A stretch of DNA of 64,000 bases from assembly GCA_036250195.1 (NCBI GenBank), contig JAVHZZ010000008.1, positions 7,244,434-7,308,433 on the forward strand. Reading direction: 5' to 3'. Below the pieces are notes generated by a model that made no database searches, was not told where the DNA came from, and worked only from the letters and a program-made list of their open reading frames with translations. Position numbers and translations under genes: made by a program. Source of the stretch: Mixophyes australis (Eukaryota > Chordata > Amphibia > Anura > Limnodynastidae). Every line of letters starts with the position of its first letter. Position 1 is the first letter of the stretch. Of this stretch, positions 32,580-43,299 are shown piece after piece.

Positions 32580-34330
32580 TACGTTCTTATTATTGTCATT
32601 GATTTCTAAGGTGCTGGTCTGTGGGGAAAACAGGACAAACACAAACCAGGGACATACATGGTAGACAAAATAAATGGTGACGTGAGAACAAAGGGACGGA
32701 AGACCATACCTGCGATAGAGCTTACAATCTATAATACAATGGGAAAAAGTACTTAGAGGGGCTATGTGATCAGTCATAGACATGTTTTGGAGGTGGGGGG
32801 GGGGGGGGTAGAAGCTTGTCTGAGTATAGAAAGAGTATAAATGTAAGTTTTGTGTGAACCTTTAAGAATAATAATTAATGTGGCCTAGGGAGGTGAAGAA
32901 GATGGTTTGGGAATTTAATAGGTTGTCTCAAGATGTGTTATAGGGCTGCAGTGTAGTCAAAAAAAGTCCAGTGACCAGTAATGGATCAAGTAATAACTGA
33001 GGAAGAGATGTATGTTGGTACAGTGTTGTTAATGGCTTTGTATGTCAATAGAAGTATTTTATATTGGATTCTGTAGTGTACAGGCAACCAATTAGTCTAG
33101 CTTCTGCTTTCAGAATGCATAGTAGGGGTGAAAGTTTTTGTTAGGGGAAGACAGAATGAAGTGAATTGCAATAGTCAATGTGGGAGATTCACTAAATGAA
33201 TTAAAGTTTTGCAGTCTTGTGTGAGACGTGAACCTTCTGGAGAAGTTCTTTAGATGTATGTAACATGATTTGGATACAGATTGGATGGGAGCAAATGACA
33301 GTTCTGAGGCAGGAATGACATCTAGTCAGCGGAGCTTGCAGGGTACGATTTATTGTTGTGCTGTCAATTGTTATAAAGCTGTCAGATAACTAGCTTCTGC
33401 TGGCTGATGGAAAGGCTGCATTTGAGGTGGCGGGAGGACATCCAAGATGAAATAACAGAAAGACATCTAGTAACTTGTGCTAACACGGATGGTGAATGTT
33501 CTAGTCAGGATAGATCAATTTGGGCATCATCCGTAAGAGGAGATACTGATACCCAAAGGACCTTATTAGTTTTCCAATGGAAATGGAGATGAGGTGGATC
33601 CAGAGAAATGAACACTGTATTTATATTGAATATTGAATAATGCTGCAAAGATACAAGTACAGAGGGAGAGACCTCTGAGAGATGGAAATGAGTGTTTAAG
33701 AAATGAGAATCTGAACCAAGTTGAAATTGTTGGGGTGGTTCAGGAGGACGATAGATCACAGCAACACCCAGAGAGAAGCTTGAAAATGTGGGAAGTATCT
33801 ACTTCAAAAGGAAATTCAAGTGAAGGAACAGATGGAGACCATTGTGGGGAAAGTAGGATTCCAACACCCCCTTTCTTGTCTCCTTCCAGGTCTGGAGGTG
33901 GGGGGGGGGGGGGGGGGGGGTGAATTGGAGACCACCCTGTGAAAGGGCTGCAGGTGAGACAGGGTCTGGTTGTGTCAGCCATGTTTTCGTTTCTACCACA
34001 TGTTTGAGGTTCTTTGAGAGGAAGAGGTCATAGGTGGAGGAGGTCAGCTTGTAACGGACAGAGTGGACGTTACATAGCGCACCTTTGAAAGATCTTGAAA
34101 GTTTTGGGTGACAGGTGATGTGTTTGAGGTTTGCTGGGTTCCTATAGTCTACAGAATCAGAATGAAGTTTATGGGAGATGTGATTTGGGGATATATTACT
34201 GTCTCCTAGAAATAAAATGATTAAGAGATAGAGAAGATGATTGTTAAAATGTCTTCTTTTTGTCTGACAGGGTGAAGATTTTGCTGTTAAGGAATATATG
34301 ACCGTTAGAGGGGAGTGGAGTAGTTAGTGT
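32580..34330 (-). mobile_element. Long degraded L2-type LINE
   Basis: It shares with 3568-4620 the blocks TTTTATATTGGATTC, GTATGTAACATGATTTGGAT and AGAGCTTACAATCTATAAT in the same order, and extends further 5'. No long frame remains open; it is a dead copy. Confidence 0.7.
33900..33920 (+). repeat. 21-bp poly-G run
   Basis: An uninterrupted G homopolymer inside the L2 fragment. It gives spurious poly-Gly and poly-Pro frames and is a likely sequencing-error site. Confidence 0.9.
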
Positions 34331-35500
34331 GATGCAGAGGAGGTGAGAGATGTTGCAATTATAACGATAATACCAAATATAACCCCAATACAGTGTATTA
34401 TTGAAGCAGGACGGCTGTATAACAGGGGTCTACAGACCCATCAAATCCATTCCCATCCAGGCTGGAAGCTGGACACTATCTGTACACAGATTGATCAGGC
34501 TGTATTGGACTATAGGTCATTTGGAATAAATTTCCATTGTGAGAAGGGTCACAGAGGGGCCACAGAGATTTTCAAGTTAACTGAAGAGTTACATTAAATT
34601 TAGCAAGCTATAACTTTTCAACAAATCAACTTGTTGGCATTTATAATGTTATTATGCTGATTGAAATGAACACAGTTGTGTATTGTCATCTATCTGGATG
34701 TGAATTTTATATATATATATTTCACAAAAGTCTTGGGATTACAGCAGCATTCCGTGCAGACGTAACATTCACTATTATATATACAAAAGGTATAAACCTG
34801 GGGATATTTCTCATACCGGTCTGTAATGGAAATAAAGCAATCAGACTGTACATCTAGCGAGCAGGAGGCATCTTTAATTGTATCTAAATTATTATTGTAA
34901 ATGGCTTTACCTGGCATACATCAAGATTTCTAAATTAAATTCAGTTTTAAAAATTCTGAGCTGTCACTTATGGGAACTGTTACGTACATGTTACAGTACG
35001 TATAGTCTACTGGGGCTGAGACATGACCAGCAATATTAAACATATACACTACTAGCGTAGAACAGGATTCATTACACAACTTTAAGTCTGACTTACACAG
35101 AAAAGACTATCTGTCCTCTTCCACTAGGATGTCTGGAACATTTAAAGCAGACAGTAAGGAACGATGAGCAAAGCAGTGCAGTTCATTACGCAAATACTGA
35201 GATTTACAAAATACATTTGATTCATTATTAAAGAAAAGGAAATGACACAACTTGTTAATATAGCCTCTATGCCTTATATACAAAGTAAAATCATATGTTT
35301 GTAAGTTATACTGGTCATGGGGTACACCATGCTGCCGTTTGTAGACTTTGTAGAAGTAGTTATAATGATATTAGTCCAGCTGTTATCATGTACAACAGTG
35401 AGTACTGCAGTATTTGGTAATAATTACCATCTGCTCTAAGTTAATTTTTATTGACAAGGGTTCAAAAAATGCTGACGACTTCAACAGTGGTGGGAAAATA
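34331..35500. other. No gene recognised
   Basis: AT-rich sequence with no supported gene or recognised repeat. Confidence 0.35.
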
Positions 35501-36840
35501 TGTACATGTATCATGGGTTGTACACTGCTGGTATAATTACATAGCTGTACATGTATCATGGGTTACACACTGCTGGTATAATTATATAGCTGTACATGTA
35601 TCATGGGTTGTACACTGCTGGTATAATTACACGACTGTACATGTATCATGGGTTGCACACTGCTGGTATAATTACATAGCTATACATGTATCATGGGTTG
35701 TACACTGCTGGTATAATTACATAGCTGTACATGTATCATGGGTTACACACTGCTGGTATAATTACACGGCTGTACGTGTATCATGGGTTGCACACTGCTG
35801 GTATAATTAATTACACGGCTGTACGTGTACCATGGGTTGCACACTGCTGGTATAATTACATAGCTATACATGTGTCATGGGTTGCACACTGCTGGTATAA
35901 TTACATAGCTATACATGTATCATGGGTTGCACACTGCTGGTATAATTACACGGCTGTACATGTATCATGGGTTGCACACTGCTGGTATAATTACACGGCT
36001 GTACATGTATCATGGGTTGCACGCTGCTGGTATAATTACACGGCTGTACATGTATCATGGGTTGCACACTGCTGGTATAATTACACGGCTGTACATGTAC
36101 CATGGGTTGCACACTGCTGGTATAATTACACGGCTGTACATGTATCATGGGTTGCACACTGCTGGTATAATTACACGGCTGTACGTGTATCATGGGTTGC
36201 ACACTGCTGGTATAATTACACGGCTGTACGTGTATCATAGGTTGCACACTGCTGGTATAATTACACGACTGTACATATACCATGGGTTGCACACTGCTGG
36301 TATAATTACACGACTGTACATGTACCATGGGTTGCACACTGCTGGTATAATTACAGGACTGTACATGTATCATGGGTTGCACACTGCTGGTATAATTACA
36401 TGGCTGTACATGTGTCATGGGTTGCACACTGCTGGTATAATTACACGGCTGTACATGTATCATGGGTTGTACACTGCTGGTATAATTACACGGCTGTACA
36501 TGTGTCATGGGTTGCACACTGCTGGTATAATTACATGGCTGTACATGTATCATGTGTTGCACACTGCTGGTATAATTACACGGCTGTACATGTACCATGG
36601 GTTGCACACTGCTGGTATAATTACACGGATGTACATGTATCATGGGTTGCACACTGCTGGTATAATTACACGGCTGTACATGTATCATGGGTTGCACACT
36701 GCTGGTATAATTACATGGCTGTACATGTATCATGTGTTGCACACTGCTGGTATAATTACACGGCTGTACATGTACCATGGGTTGCACACTGCTGGTATAA
36801 TTACACGGCTGTACATGTATCATGGGTTGCACACTGCTGG
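35501..36840. repeat. 45-bp minisatellite, about 30 units
   Basis: The unit is TGTACATGTATCATGGGTTG followed by CACACTGCTGGTATAATTACACGGC. Because 45 is a multiple of 3, each frame repeats a fixed 15-residue peptide, and frames on both strands stay open for over 300 codons. One unit has a 4-bp ATTA duplication (about 35810). No gene is supported; the units vary in the last bases (CACGGC, CATAGC, CATGGC). Confidence 0.95.
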
Positions 36841-37527
36841 TCCAGGTGAGGGTCTGCACATGTCAATGGTATGTAAATATTTAATAAACATTATGTACAA
36901 ATGTGTATCTGGTCTGTGAGGATAATCTGCATTATGGGAACGAAAGACAATTGTTTTCTTTATATAACAAGACTTGGGTTGGGAGCTCTGTGATAGAACA
37001 GGTCCTGTACACAAATTATGTTACAAATAAATCCCAAAAAGTGAAAAGTGCACCCACTGCTCTGTCTCCTGACCTTTCACTGTAATGTTTGATTGATCAT
37101 TTCATCCCACCCTCCATAAGGTCACATCCCAACGCTCTTAAAGGGGTTCCCCTTACATATAGTAAACTGGGGTACACTTCAAGGGACAGATCTACAATAC
37201 AGCTCTAGTGTGAGTTATGGACCAGATCCAAGCGAGTAGGCGCTCAGACTCAGGTAACAGGAGTGTCCCCCGCCCCCCCATTCACTATACATAGGGGGAA
37301 AGTTTGGTTAAGAAAGAGATGTCCAAAGTATACAGCCACTTTATACAATGGATAAAAGTATCATCTAGGGTAATGTAATAAACTGATAAAGCCCAGGATG
37401 ACAGCTGTGCTATGATTTGATCACTTGATATACTGTTAAAGAGCAATTAAAGCAAGTATTTAATATTTATATAAACCAAAGGATGTGTATTACTGAGACG
37501 AGTAATATACATAAGAATTGAAGTGCT
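36841..37527. other. No gene recognised
   Basis: Sequence between two minisatellites, with nothing recognised. Confidence 0.35.
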
Positions 37528-38352
37528 ACTGCCCAGAGCCAGGAACTAGCACAGTATCTGTAATCACCAACTGCCCAGAGCCAGGAACTAGCACAGTACC
37601 TGTAATCACCAACTGCCCAGAGCCAGGAACTAGCACAGTACCTGTAATCACCAACTGCCCAGAGCCAGGAACTAGCACAGTGTCTGTAATCACCAGCTGC
37701 CCAGAGCCAGGAACTAGCACAGTACCTGTAATCACCAACTGCCCAGAGCCAGGAACTAGCACAGTACCTGTAATCACCAACTGCCCAGAGCCAGGAACTA
37801 GCATAGTACCTGTAATTTCCAACTGTACAGAGCCAGGAACTAGCACAGTACCTGTAATCACCAACTGCCCAGAGCCAGGAACTAGCATAGTACCTGTAAT
37901 TGCCAACTGCCCAGAGCCAGGAACTAGCACAGTACCTGTAATCACCAACTGCCCAGAGCCAGGAACTAGCACAGTGTCTGTAATCACCAGCTGCCCAGAG
38001 CCAGGAACTAGCACAGTACCTGTAATCACCAACTGCCCAGAGCCAGGAACTAGCATAGTACCTGTAATTTCCAACTGTACAGAGCCAGGAACTAGCACAG
38101 TACCTGTAATCACCAACTGCCCAGAGCCAGGAACTAGCACTGCTCCTGTAATCACCAACTGCCCAGAGCCAGGAACTAGCACTGCTCCTGTAATCACCAA
38201 CTGCCCAGAGCCAGGAACTAGCACAGTACCTGTAATCACCAACTGCCCGGAGTCAGGAACTAGCACAGTACCTGTAACCACCAACTGCCCAGGGCCAGGA
38301 ACTAGCACAGTACCTGTAATTGCCAACTGCCTAGAGCCAGGTACTAGCACAA
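37528..38352. repeat. 42-bp minisatellite, left part (about 20 units)
   Basis: The unit is ACTGCCCAGAGCCAGGAACT followed by AGCACAGTACCTGTAATCACCA. There is higher-order structure: a block with variant units (GTGTCTGTAATCACCAGC, then TTTCCAACTGTACAG) is repeated about 290 bp apart. The frames open on both strands encode 14-residue repeats and are not supported as genes. The array is broken here by an LTR element and resumes at 43968. Confidence 0.95.
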
Positions 38353-39018
38353 TGTCACAAGCAAAGTAATTGGATGGCCTTACCTGCTGGTATTAGCGCT
38401 GCTACGTAAGGAGGCGCGGAGTCTATCCACGCCCCAGGTTTTCACCAGGGAACCCCGCAAGGAGTTATGGGCTTAGCTGCTGAGACGTGTCGGTCGCGGT
38501 TCTCCCAGGTAGCCACCAGCGAGGTCATGTGAACAGTCCGAGGTCAAATCCGTGCAGGCAACGAGGTACAGAAGGATGAGGCAGGAGGGTAGTCAGGAAG
38601 CCGAGAGTCAGAACCAGGATAAGGAACAGGAACCAGGGAGAATCCAAAGAATCGTCAAACAGGCAAAGGGCAATCCAGAGGAGGCAGGCAGGAGATATAT
38701 ATATATATATAACAGGGGAGCCTAGAGACAGGTAAGGAGACTAGATACTCTGGCACCCTAGTGATGCCAGAGTCTAGTTTAAATAGAGGCGCCACCCCTG
38801 TCATTGGTGGAGTGGAGCTCGGCGGTCAGCTGATCTGACCGCCGACAGGAACTGCTGGCAAGTGTCTCCGTTGCCTAGCAACGAGACGCGATGTTCGGGC
38901 GCATGCGCCTGGGCTCCTGTGGCCGGAAGTGACGTCCCGTTGCCTAGCAACGGGACGAGCGGGGATCGAGAAGACGTCCGTCCCGGCACCAGGTAAGAGT
39001 GCGGGACGGCGTCTGACA
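38353..39018 (-). repeat. 3' LTR (element sense)
   Basis: 666 bp, nearly identical to 43302-43967. In element sense it begins TGTCAGACGCC. The pol frame runs 190 bp into it and stops at 38826. It contains the same TATTTAAA box, (TA)n tract and U3 motifs as the other LTR. Confidence 0.95.
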
Positions 39019-42000
39019 GTACCCCCCCCCTCTCTCCATCGAAGAGGTGCAGGCCTCGAGGATAGTTTCTTGATGAACTTGGCCAGGAGACGAGGGGCAT
39101 GAAGATCCTCCTTAAATACCCACGATCGTTCCTCAGGTCCGAAACCTTTCCAGTGAACCAGGTACTGGGGACGTCCATGGGTGCTACGAGTATCCAGAAT
39201 GTGGCTGATCTCATACTCATCACCGGTGGTGGTAACAAGAGGTTGCGGAGGAGAGGTCTTGCGGGAGAATCTGTTGAGCACCAAAGGTTTTAGTAGAGAG
39301 ACATGGAAGGAATTGTGGACTCTCAGAGAGGGGGGAAGGAGTAATTTGTAAGTTACAGGATTTATAACTTGTATAACTGGAAATGGCCCAATGAATCGTG
39401 GAGCAAATTTCATCGAGGGTACCCGAAGTCTAAGGTTCCGTGTAGAGAGCCAAACTTTGTCACCAATATGGATAATGGGGGCGACTCTACGGTGACGATC
39501 GGCCGTTAGCTTATATCGTTGAGTTGCTTTTAACAAATTTTCCTTAGTAGATGTCCAGATGTTGGCCAGATCTCGAACCAGAGAATGAGCTGCAGGAACC
39601 GAAGGTGCTGAGGAATGGGAGAAATCAGGGAGGATGGGATGGGCACCAAAGACAATAAAAAAGGGAGAGGAATTCGTGGAGTCATGTATATGATTGTTGT
39701 GTGTGAACTCTGCCCATGGGAGCAAATTATACCAGTCGTCTTGATTGCCGGAGGAGAAGCAGCGGATGAACATCTCGAGGTCCTGATTGACCCGTTCTGT
39801 CTGGCCATTCGTCTGTGGGTGATAACCCGAGGAAAACTTTAGATTAATTCCAAGATCCTTACAGAATGCCCTCCAGAATCGAGATATGAATTGTACCCCA
39901 CGGTCGGATATAATCTCTTGGGGACAGCCATGGAGCCGGAACACCTCTTTAATAAAGACTTGAGCCAGTTTAGGGGCAGAAGGCAGCCCTTTAAGAGGGA
40001 CAAAATGGGCCATTTTCGAGAATCTATCGACAATCACCCAAATCGTATTGAACCCTTCACTGGGCGGGAGATCGGTAATAAAATCCATGGAAATACTAGT
40101 CCAGGGACGATCAGGTACTGGTAAAGGCAGGAGCAGCCCAGAGGGATGGACTCTAGGTATCTTGTTTTGGGCACAAGTAACACAAGACTTAATGAACTCT
40201 TTGAGATCCAATCGAAGAGTAGGCCACCAGTAGCTTCGGGAGAGGAGAGAACAAGATTTCTTGAATCCGGCATGGCCAGCAAACTTAGTAGCATGAGCCC
40301 AGCGGAGGGCTTTTAAACGAAGATGGGGTTCCAGATAGGAGCGACCCACTGGAGGAGTCTTGGCCCTGGTTAGGGCGACAATACTGGAAGGTTCCAGGAT
40401 GTGAGGAGGTTCGGCAGCAGGAGCGTCATCCGATTCATTGAAGGACCGGGAAAGAGCATCTGCCCTAGAATTTTGAGCACCAGAGCGAAAGGTAAGTTTA
40501 AAATCGAATCGGGCAAAGAACGAAGACCATCTAGCCTGGCGAGGATTTAGACAGCGTGCTTCTCGGAGGAAGGTTAGATTTTTGTGGTCCGTAAAGACTG
40601 TCACCGGGTGTCTTGCCCCCTCAAGAAGGTGACGCCATTCCTCAAATGCAAGTTTAATGGCCAGTAATTCTTGATCGCCGATTCCATAGTTGCGTTCAGC
40701 AGAGGAGAATTTCTTAGAAAAGAACCCACAAGGCCGAAAAGTCCCCGAGAGGGATCTTTGTGAGAGGACAGCTCCTACTCCGACAGCAGATGCATCCACC
40801 TCTAGAAAAAACGGTCTCTCTTGATCCGGTTGGGATAGAGCAGGAGCTGATAAAAAGGCCTCTTTCAGAGAGGTGAAAGCAGAAATGGCCTCCGGGGGCC
40901 AAACCTTTGGGTTAGCAGATCGTCTAGTGAGAGTCGTTATGGGTGCAATCAACGTAGAGAATTGATTAATGAATTGTCTATAATAGTTAGAAAATCCAAT
41001 GAAGCGTTGAATAGCTTTCAAACTCTGAGGTTGAGGCCAATTGGTGATAGCGGAAACCTTCTCTGGGTCCATCTTCAAACCAGAACCTGAGACGATATAC
41101 CCCAAGAATGGTATCTGAGGAACTTCAAAGCTAAATTTCTCCAGTTTACAGAAGAGACTGTTTTGCCGTAAACGAAGTAGGACCTCTGAGACGTGAGACC
41201 GATGAGTAATGATATCAGAAGAAAAGATTAATATGTCATCCAAGTAAACTACTACTGAGTTATAGAGGAGGTCCCTGAAGATTTCGTTGACAAACGATTG
41301 GAAAACAGCGGGAGCATTGCATAATCCAAAGGGCATGACGAGGTACTCGTAGTGTCCGTCGCGAGTACAGAAGGCAGTCTTCCACTCGTCGCCCTCGCGT
41401 ATCCGGATCAAATTGTAAGCACCCCGTAAATCAAGTTTAGAAAAGATCTTGGAACCACTAATTCGGTCAAACAGTTCAGAAATGAGGGGTAGCGGGTATC
41501 TGTTTTTGACAGTGATGGCATTAAGCTGTCGATAATCGATACAGGGACGTAAGGTACCGTCCTTCTTTTTCACAAAGAAAAAACCCGCCCCCGCAGGGGA
41601 GGTAGATCTTCTGATGAATCCACGTTGCAGGTTCTCTGCGATATACAGGGACATGGCCTGATCTTCAGGAAGAGAAAGAGGGTAGATTCTGCCCTTGGGA
41701 ATGGGCCTCCCTGGTAATAACTCAATAGGACAGTCCCAGGGACGGTGAGGAGGTAGAAGCTCAGAAGCTGCCTTGGAGAACACATCCGAAAACGATAAAT
41801 AAGGAGCGGGAACCTCTAGAGGAGGAGAGTGCACCGGGAGGGTTGTGGAGGAAAGGCATAACTTCTTGGGTCTGACCCAATTTAAACACTTTTTGTGGCA
41901 TTGGGGACCCCAGGAACTGACCTGAGCTAAACTCCAATCGAATTGGGGTGCATGTAACCTAAGCCATGGCAGACCTAGGATGACTGAATTGATGGATTGG

Positions 42001-42341
42001 GGCAAAACCAAAAATTCGATCAGTTCCGAATGCAGAACCCCTACCGTTAGCCGGACTGATGCAGTAACCTTGGAGATGGAGCCATTGGAGACACGGTTTC
42101 CATCCACGGCAGTTAAGAATAGTGGCTGAGGCAAATCCAGAATCGGAATTTGGAGTTGTGATGCCAAGGTGGCGGAGATGAAATTTCCGGCAGCGCCGGA
42201 ATCCACAAAGGCAGGGGTCAAAAAAGGGCCACTAGGAGAGTCCAACGTGATGGTCATTAGGAAGTCTGGATTGGAGGTGGAGAAGGGAGTGGAAAATCTT
42301 ACTCCTAGGACGGCCTCCCTGTCACCGACTAGGATGGTGCG
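38826..42341 (-). CDS. pol: Pol polyprotein, frame -1 to gag
   Basis: 1171 codons counted from the first codon after the slip site; an internal ATG lies at 42257. Numbering from that Met: aspartic protease FVDSGAAGNFIS (17-28); reverse transcriptase with SKLDLRGAYN (274-283) and YLDD (338-341); RNase H with D488, E530 and D557; integrase zinc region H655, H662, C692, C695; integrase catalytic D725, D785, E821 with 35 residues between the last two; GPF module near 956; chromodomain about 1014-1061 (EYEISHIL, YLVHWKGF, SWVFKEDL), which could direct integration through histone marks. All catalytic residues looked for are present. The last 63 or so residues are encoded by the 3' LTR. Expression depends on frameshifting from gag. 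The Tf1/sushi lineage call rests on the chromodomain, Gag type and self-priming PBS. Confidence 0.95.
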   Translation of the reverse strand, partial: RTILVGDREAVLGVRFSTPFSTSNPDFLMTITLDSPSGPFLTPAFVDSGAAGNFISATLASQLQIPILDLPQPLFLTAVDGNRVSNGSISKVTASVRLTVGVLHSELIEFLVLPQSINSVILGLPWLRLHAPQFDWSLAQVSSWGPQCHKKCLNWVRPKKLCLSSTTLPVHSPPLEVPAPYLSFSDVFSKAASELLPPHRPWDCPIELLPGRPIPKGRIYPLSLPEDQAMSLYIAENLQRGFIRRSTSPAGAGFFFVKKKDGTLRPCIDYRQLNAITVKNRYPLPLISELFDRISGSKIFSKLDLRGAYNLIRIREGDEWKTAFCTRDGHYEYLVMPFGLCNAPAVFQSFVNEIFRDLLYNSVVVYLDDILIFSSDIITHRSHVSEVLLRLRQNSLFCKLEKFSFEVPQIPFLGYIVSGSGLKMDPEKVSAITNWPQPQSLKAIQRFIGFSNYYRQFINQFSTLIAPITTLTRRSANPKVWPPEAISAFTSLKEAFLSAPALSQPDQERPFFLEVDASAVGVGAVLSQRSLSGTFRPCGFFSKKFSSAERNYGIGDQELLAIKLAFEEWRHLLEGARHPVTVFTDHKNLTFLREARCLNPRQARWSSFFARFDFKLTFRSGAQNSRADALSRSFNESDDAPAAEPPHILEPSSIVALTRAKTPPVGRSYLEPHLRLKALRWAHATKFAGHAGFKKSCSLLSRSYWWPTLRLDLKEFIKSCVTCAQNKIPRVHPSGLLLPLPVPDRPWTSISMDFITDLPPSEGFNTIWVIVDRFSKMAHFVPLKGLPSAPKLAQVFIKEVFRLHGCPQEIISDRGVQFISRFWRAFCKDLGINLKFSSGYHPQTNGQTERVNQDLEMFIRCFSSGNQDDWYNLLPWAEFTHNNHIHDSTNSSPFFIVFGAHPILPDFSHSSAPSVPAAHSLVRDLANIWTSTKENLLKATQRYKLTADRHRRVAPIIHIGDKVWLSTRNLRLRVPSMKFAPRFIGPFPVIQVINPVTYKLLLPPSLRVHNSFHVSLLKPLVLNRFSRKTSPPQPLVTTTGDEYEISHILDTRSTHGRPQYLVHWKGFGPEERSWVFKEDLHAPRLLAKFIKKLSSRPAPLRWREGGGTVRRRPALLPGAGTDVFSIPARPVARQRDVTSGHRSPGACARTSRLVARQRRHLPAVPVGGQIS
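39022..39037 (-). other. Polypurine tract
   Basis: GGAGAGAGGGGGGGGG on the element strand, 3 bases (TAC) before the 3' LTR. It is the expected plus-strand DNA primer. Confidence 0.85.
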
Positions 42342-42347
42342 TTTCCC
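42285..42347 (-). promoter_or_regulatory. -1 ribosomal frameshift signal, gag-pol
   Basis: On the element strand the slippery heptamer G GGA AAC (42347-42341) lies in gag phase 9 bases before the gag stop. A 6-nt spacer follows. Then TCCTAG (42334-42329) can pair with CTAGGA (42308-42303), extended by CGG with CCG. Loop bases GGGAG (42319-42315) can pair with CTCCC (42289-42285), making an H-type pseudoknot. GGGAAAC is also the slip site of the sushi-derived mammalian gene PEG10. The pol frame is open from the slip site. Confidence 0.8.
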
Positions 42348-43288
42348 GGCCGTTTAGGACAGGATAGCAACCGATGTCCGGATTCTCCACAATAGAGACA
42401 GAGGTTCTGCCGGAGCCTTTTCTCCCTCTCCTCAGGAGATAGCCGGGAGCGCCCAATTTGCATGGGTTCGTCAGAGACAGCTGGTGTAGGGTTCTGGAAC
42501 CGGGGAGCTAAGCAAGGGAAAACCCGTCTGGAGGAAGATCTCTCTCTTTCTTGAGTGCGTTCCCGAAAGCGGAGATCCACCCTATTGCATAAGGATATGA
42601 GAGAGTCCAGATCCGCTGGGAGCTCACGGGACACCAATTCATCCTTGATGCGATCCGCAAGACCCTGCCAGAATGTTGCCGTGAGTGCCTCATCGTTCCA
42701 GTTAAGCTCAGAAGCGAGGGTGCGGAACTGTACCGCGTATTGACCCACCGTCAGAGAGCCTTGTCGTAAGGAGAGAAGGCTGGAGGCTGCTGAAGATGCT
42801 CGGCCTGGCTCATCGAAGATCTTGCGAAAGGATGTGATGAAGGAGGAGGCATTTAGAAGAAGAGGATCGTCTCGTTCCCACAGTGGCGAAGCCCAGGCCA
42901 GGGCTTGTCCAGACAGAAGTGACATGATGAAGGCCACCTTGGAACGCTCAGTAGAAAAGGCTCCTGCGTTGCATTCAAAGTGTATGGAGCACTGATTAAG
43001 AAATCCTCTGCATCTAGTAGGATCCCCATCGAATTTCTCTGGCGTGGGCAGCCGTAGCGAGGAGGACGCCCCAGGAGAGGGAGCGAGGACCGGAGAAATG
43101 GCTTGCGGGGGAGCGGCAACAGCAGATTGGGAGGCAGCTAGCGAAACCTGCATGGAATCCAGTCGGGTAGCTATACCCTGGATACACTGGAGAAGCCTAG
43201 CTTGCTCGGCGTCCTGTCGTTCAACCTTTTGGGCCAAATGCAGTAAGAGGTCCCGGGCTGAAGGTTCATTTTGGCCATCCGTGGTCAT
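42329..43288 (-). CDS. gag: Gag protein of the sushi-type element
   Basis: 319 aa. The N-terminal part (about 10-50) is helical and Gln/Leu-rich. The capsid region begins around LPTPEKFDGDP (80-90) and GFLNQCSIHFE, a pattern shared with sushi-class Gag and its mammalian derivatives (PEG10, RTL family). A basic stretch rich in Arg/Ser (about 240-255) precedes a single CCHC zinc knuckle CLYCGESGHRLLSC (297-310) that would bind the element RNA. The ATG at 43288 lies only 13 bp after the 5' LTR, leaving almost no leader. The stop at 42329-42331 lies inside the predicted pseudoknot stem. Confidence 0.95.
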   Translation of the reverse strand: MTTDGQNEPSARDLLLHLAQKVERQDAEQARLLQCIQGIATRLDSMQVSLAASQSAVAAPPQAISPVLAPSPGASSSLRLPTPEKFDGDPTRCRGFLNQCSIHFECNAGAFSTERSKVAFIMSLLSGQALAWASPLWERDDPLLLNASSFITSFRKIFDEPGRASSAASSLLSLRQGSLTVGQYAVQFRTLASELNWNDEALTATFWQGLADRIKDELVSRELPADLDSLISLCNRVDLRFRERTQERERSSSRRVFPCLAPRFQNPTPAVSDEPMQIGRSRLSPEEREKRLRQNLCLYCGESGHRLLSCPKRPGNAPS

Positions 43289-43289
43289 G

Positions 43290-43299
43290 GCCAGAGTAT
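43290..43299 (-). other. Self-priming primer binding site
   Basis: Two bases after the 5' LTR the element strand reads ATACTCTGGC. This is the exact complement of GCCAGAGTAT, found in the LTR about 31 bp after the TATA box (43694-43703), where transcription should begin. No tRNA-type TGG PBS fits. This matches the self-priming of the Tf1/sushi lineage, where the 5' end of the RNA folds back to prime. Confidence 0.75.

Noticed and set aside
35501..36840. CRISPR-like regular repeat
   Set aside because: Units are head-to-tail with no unique spacers in a vertebrate genome; it is a minisatellite.
35915..36919. 334-codon plus-strand and 316-codon minus-strand repeat proteins
   Set aside because: The 45-bp unit is a multiple of 3 and stop-free, so open frames on both strands are expected without selection.
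37518..38369. Pro/Thr/Ser-rich mucin-like repeat frame of 283 codons
   Set aside because: It is a 42-bp minisatellite read in phase; the opposite strand is equally open and the array continues with broken phase at 43968.
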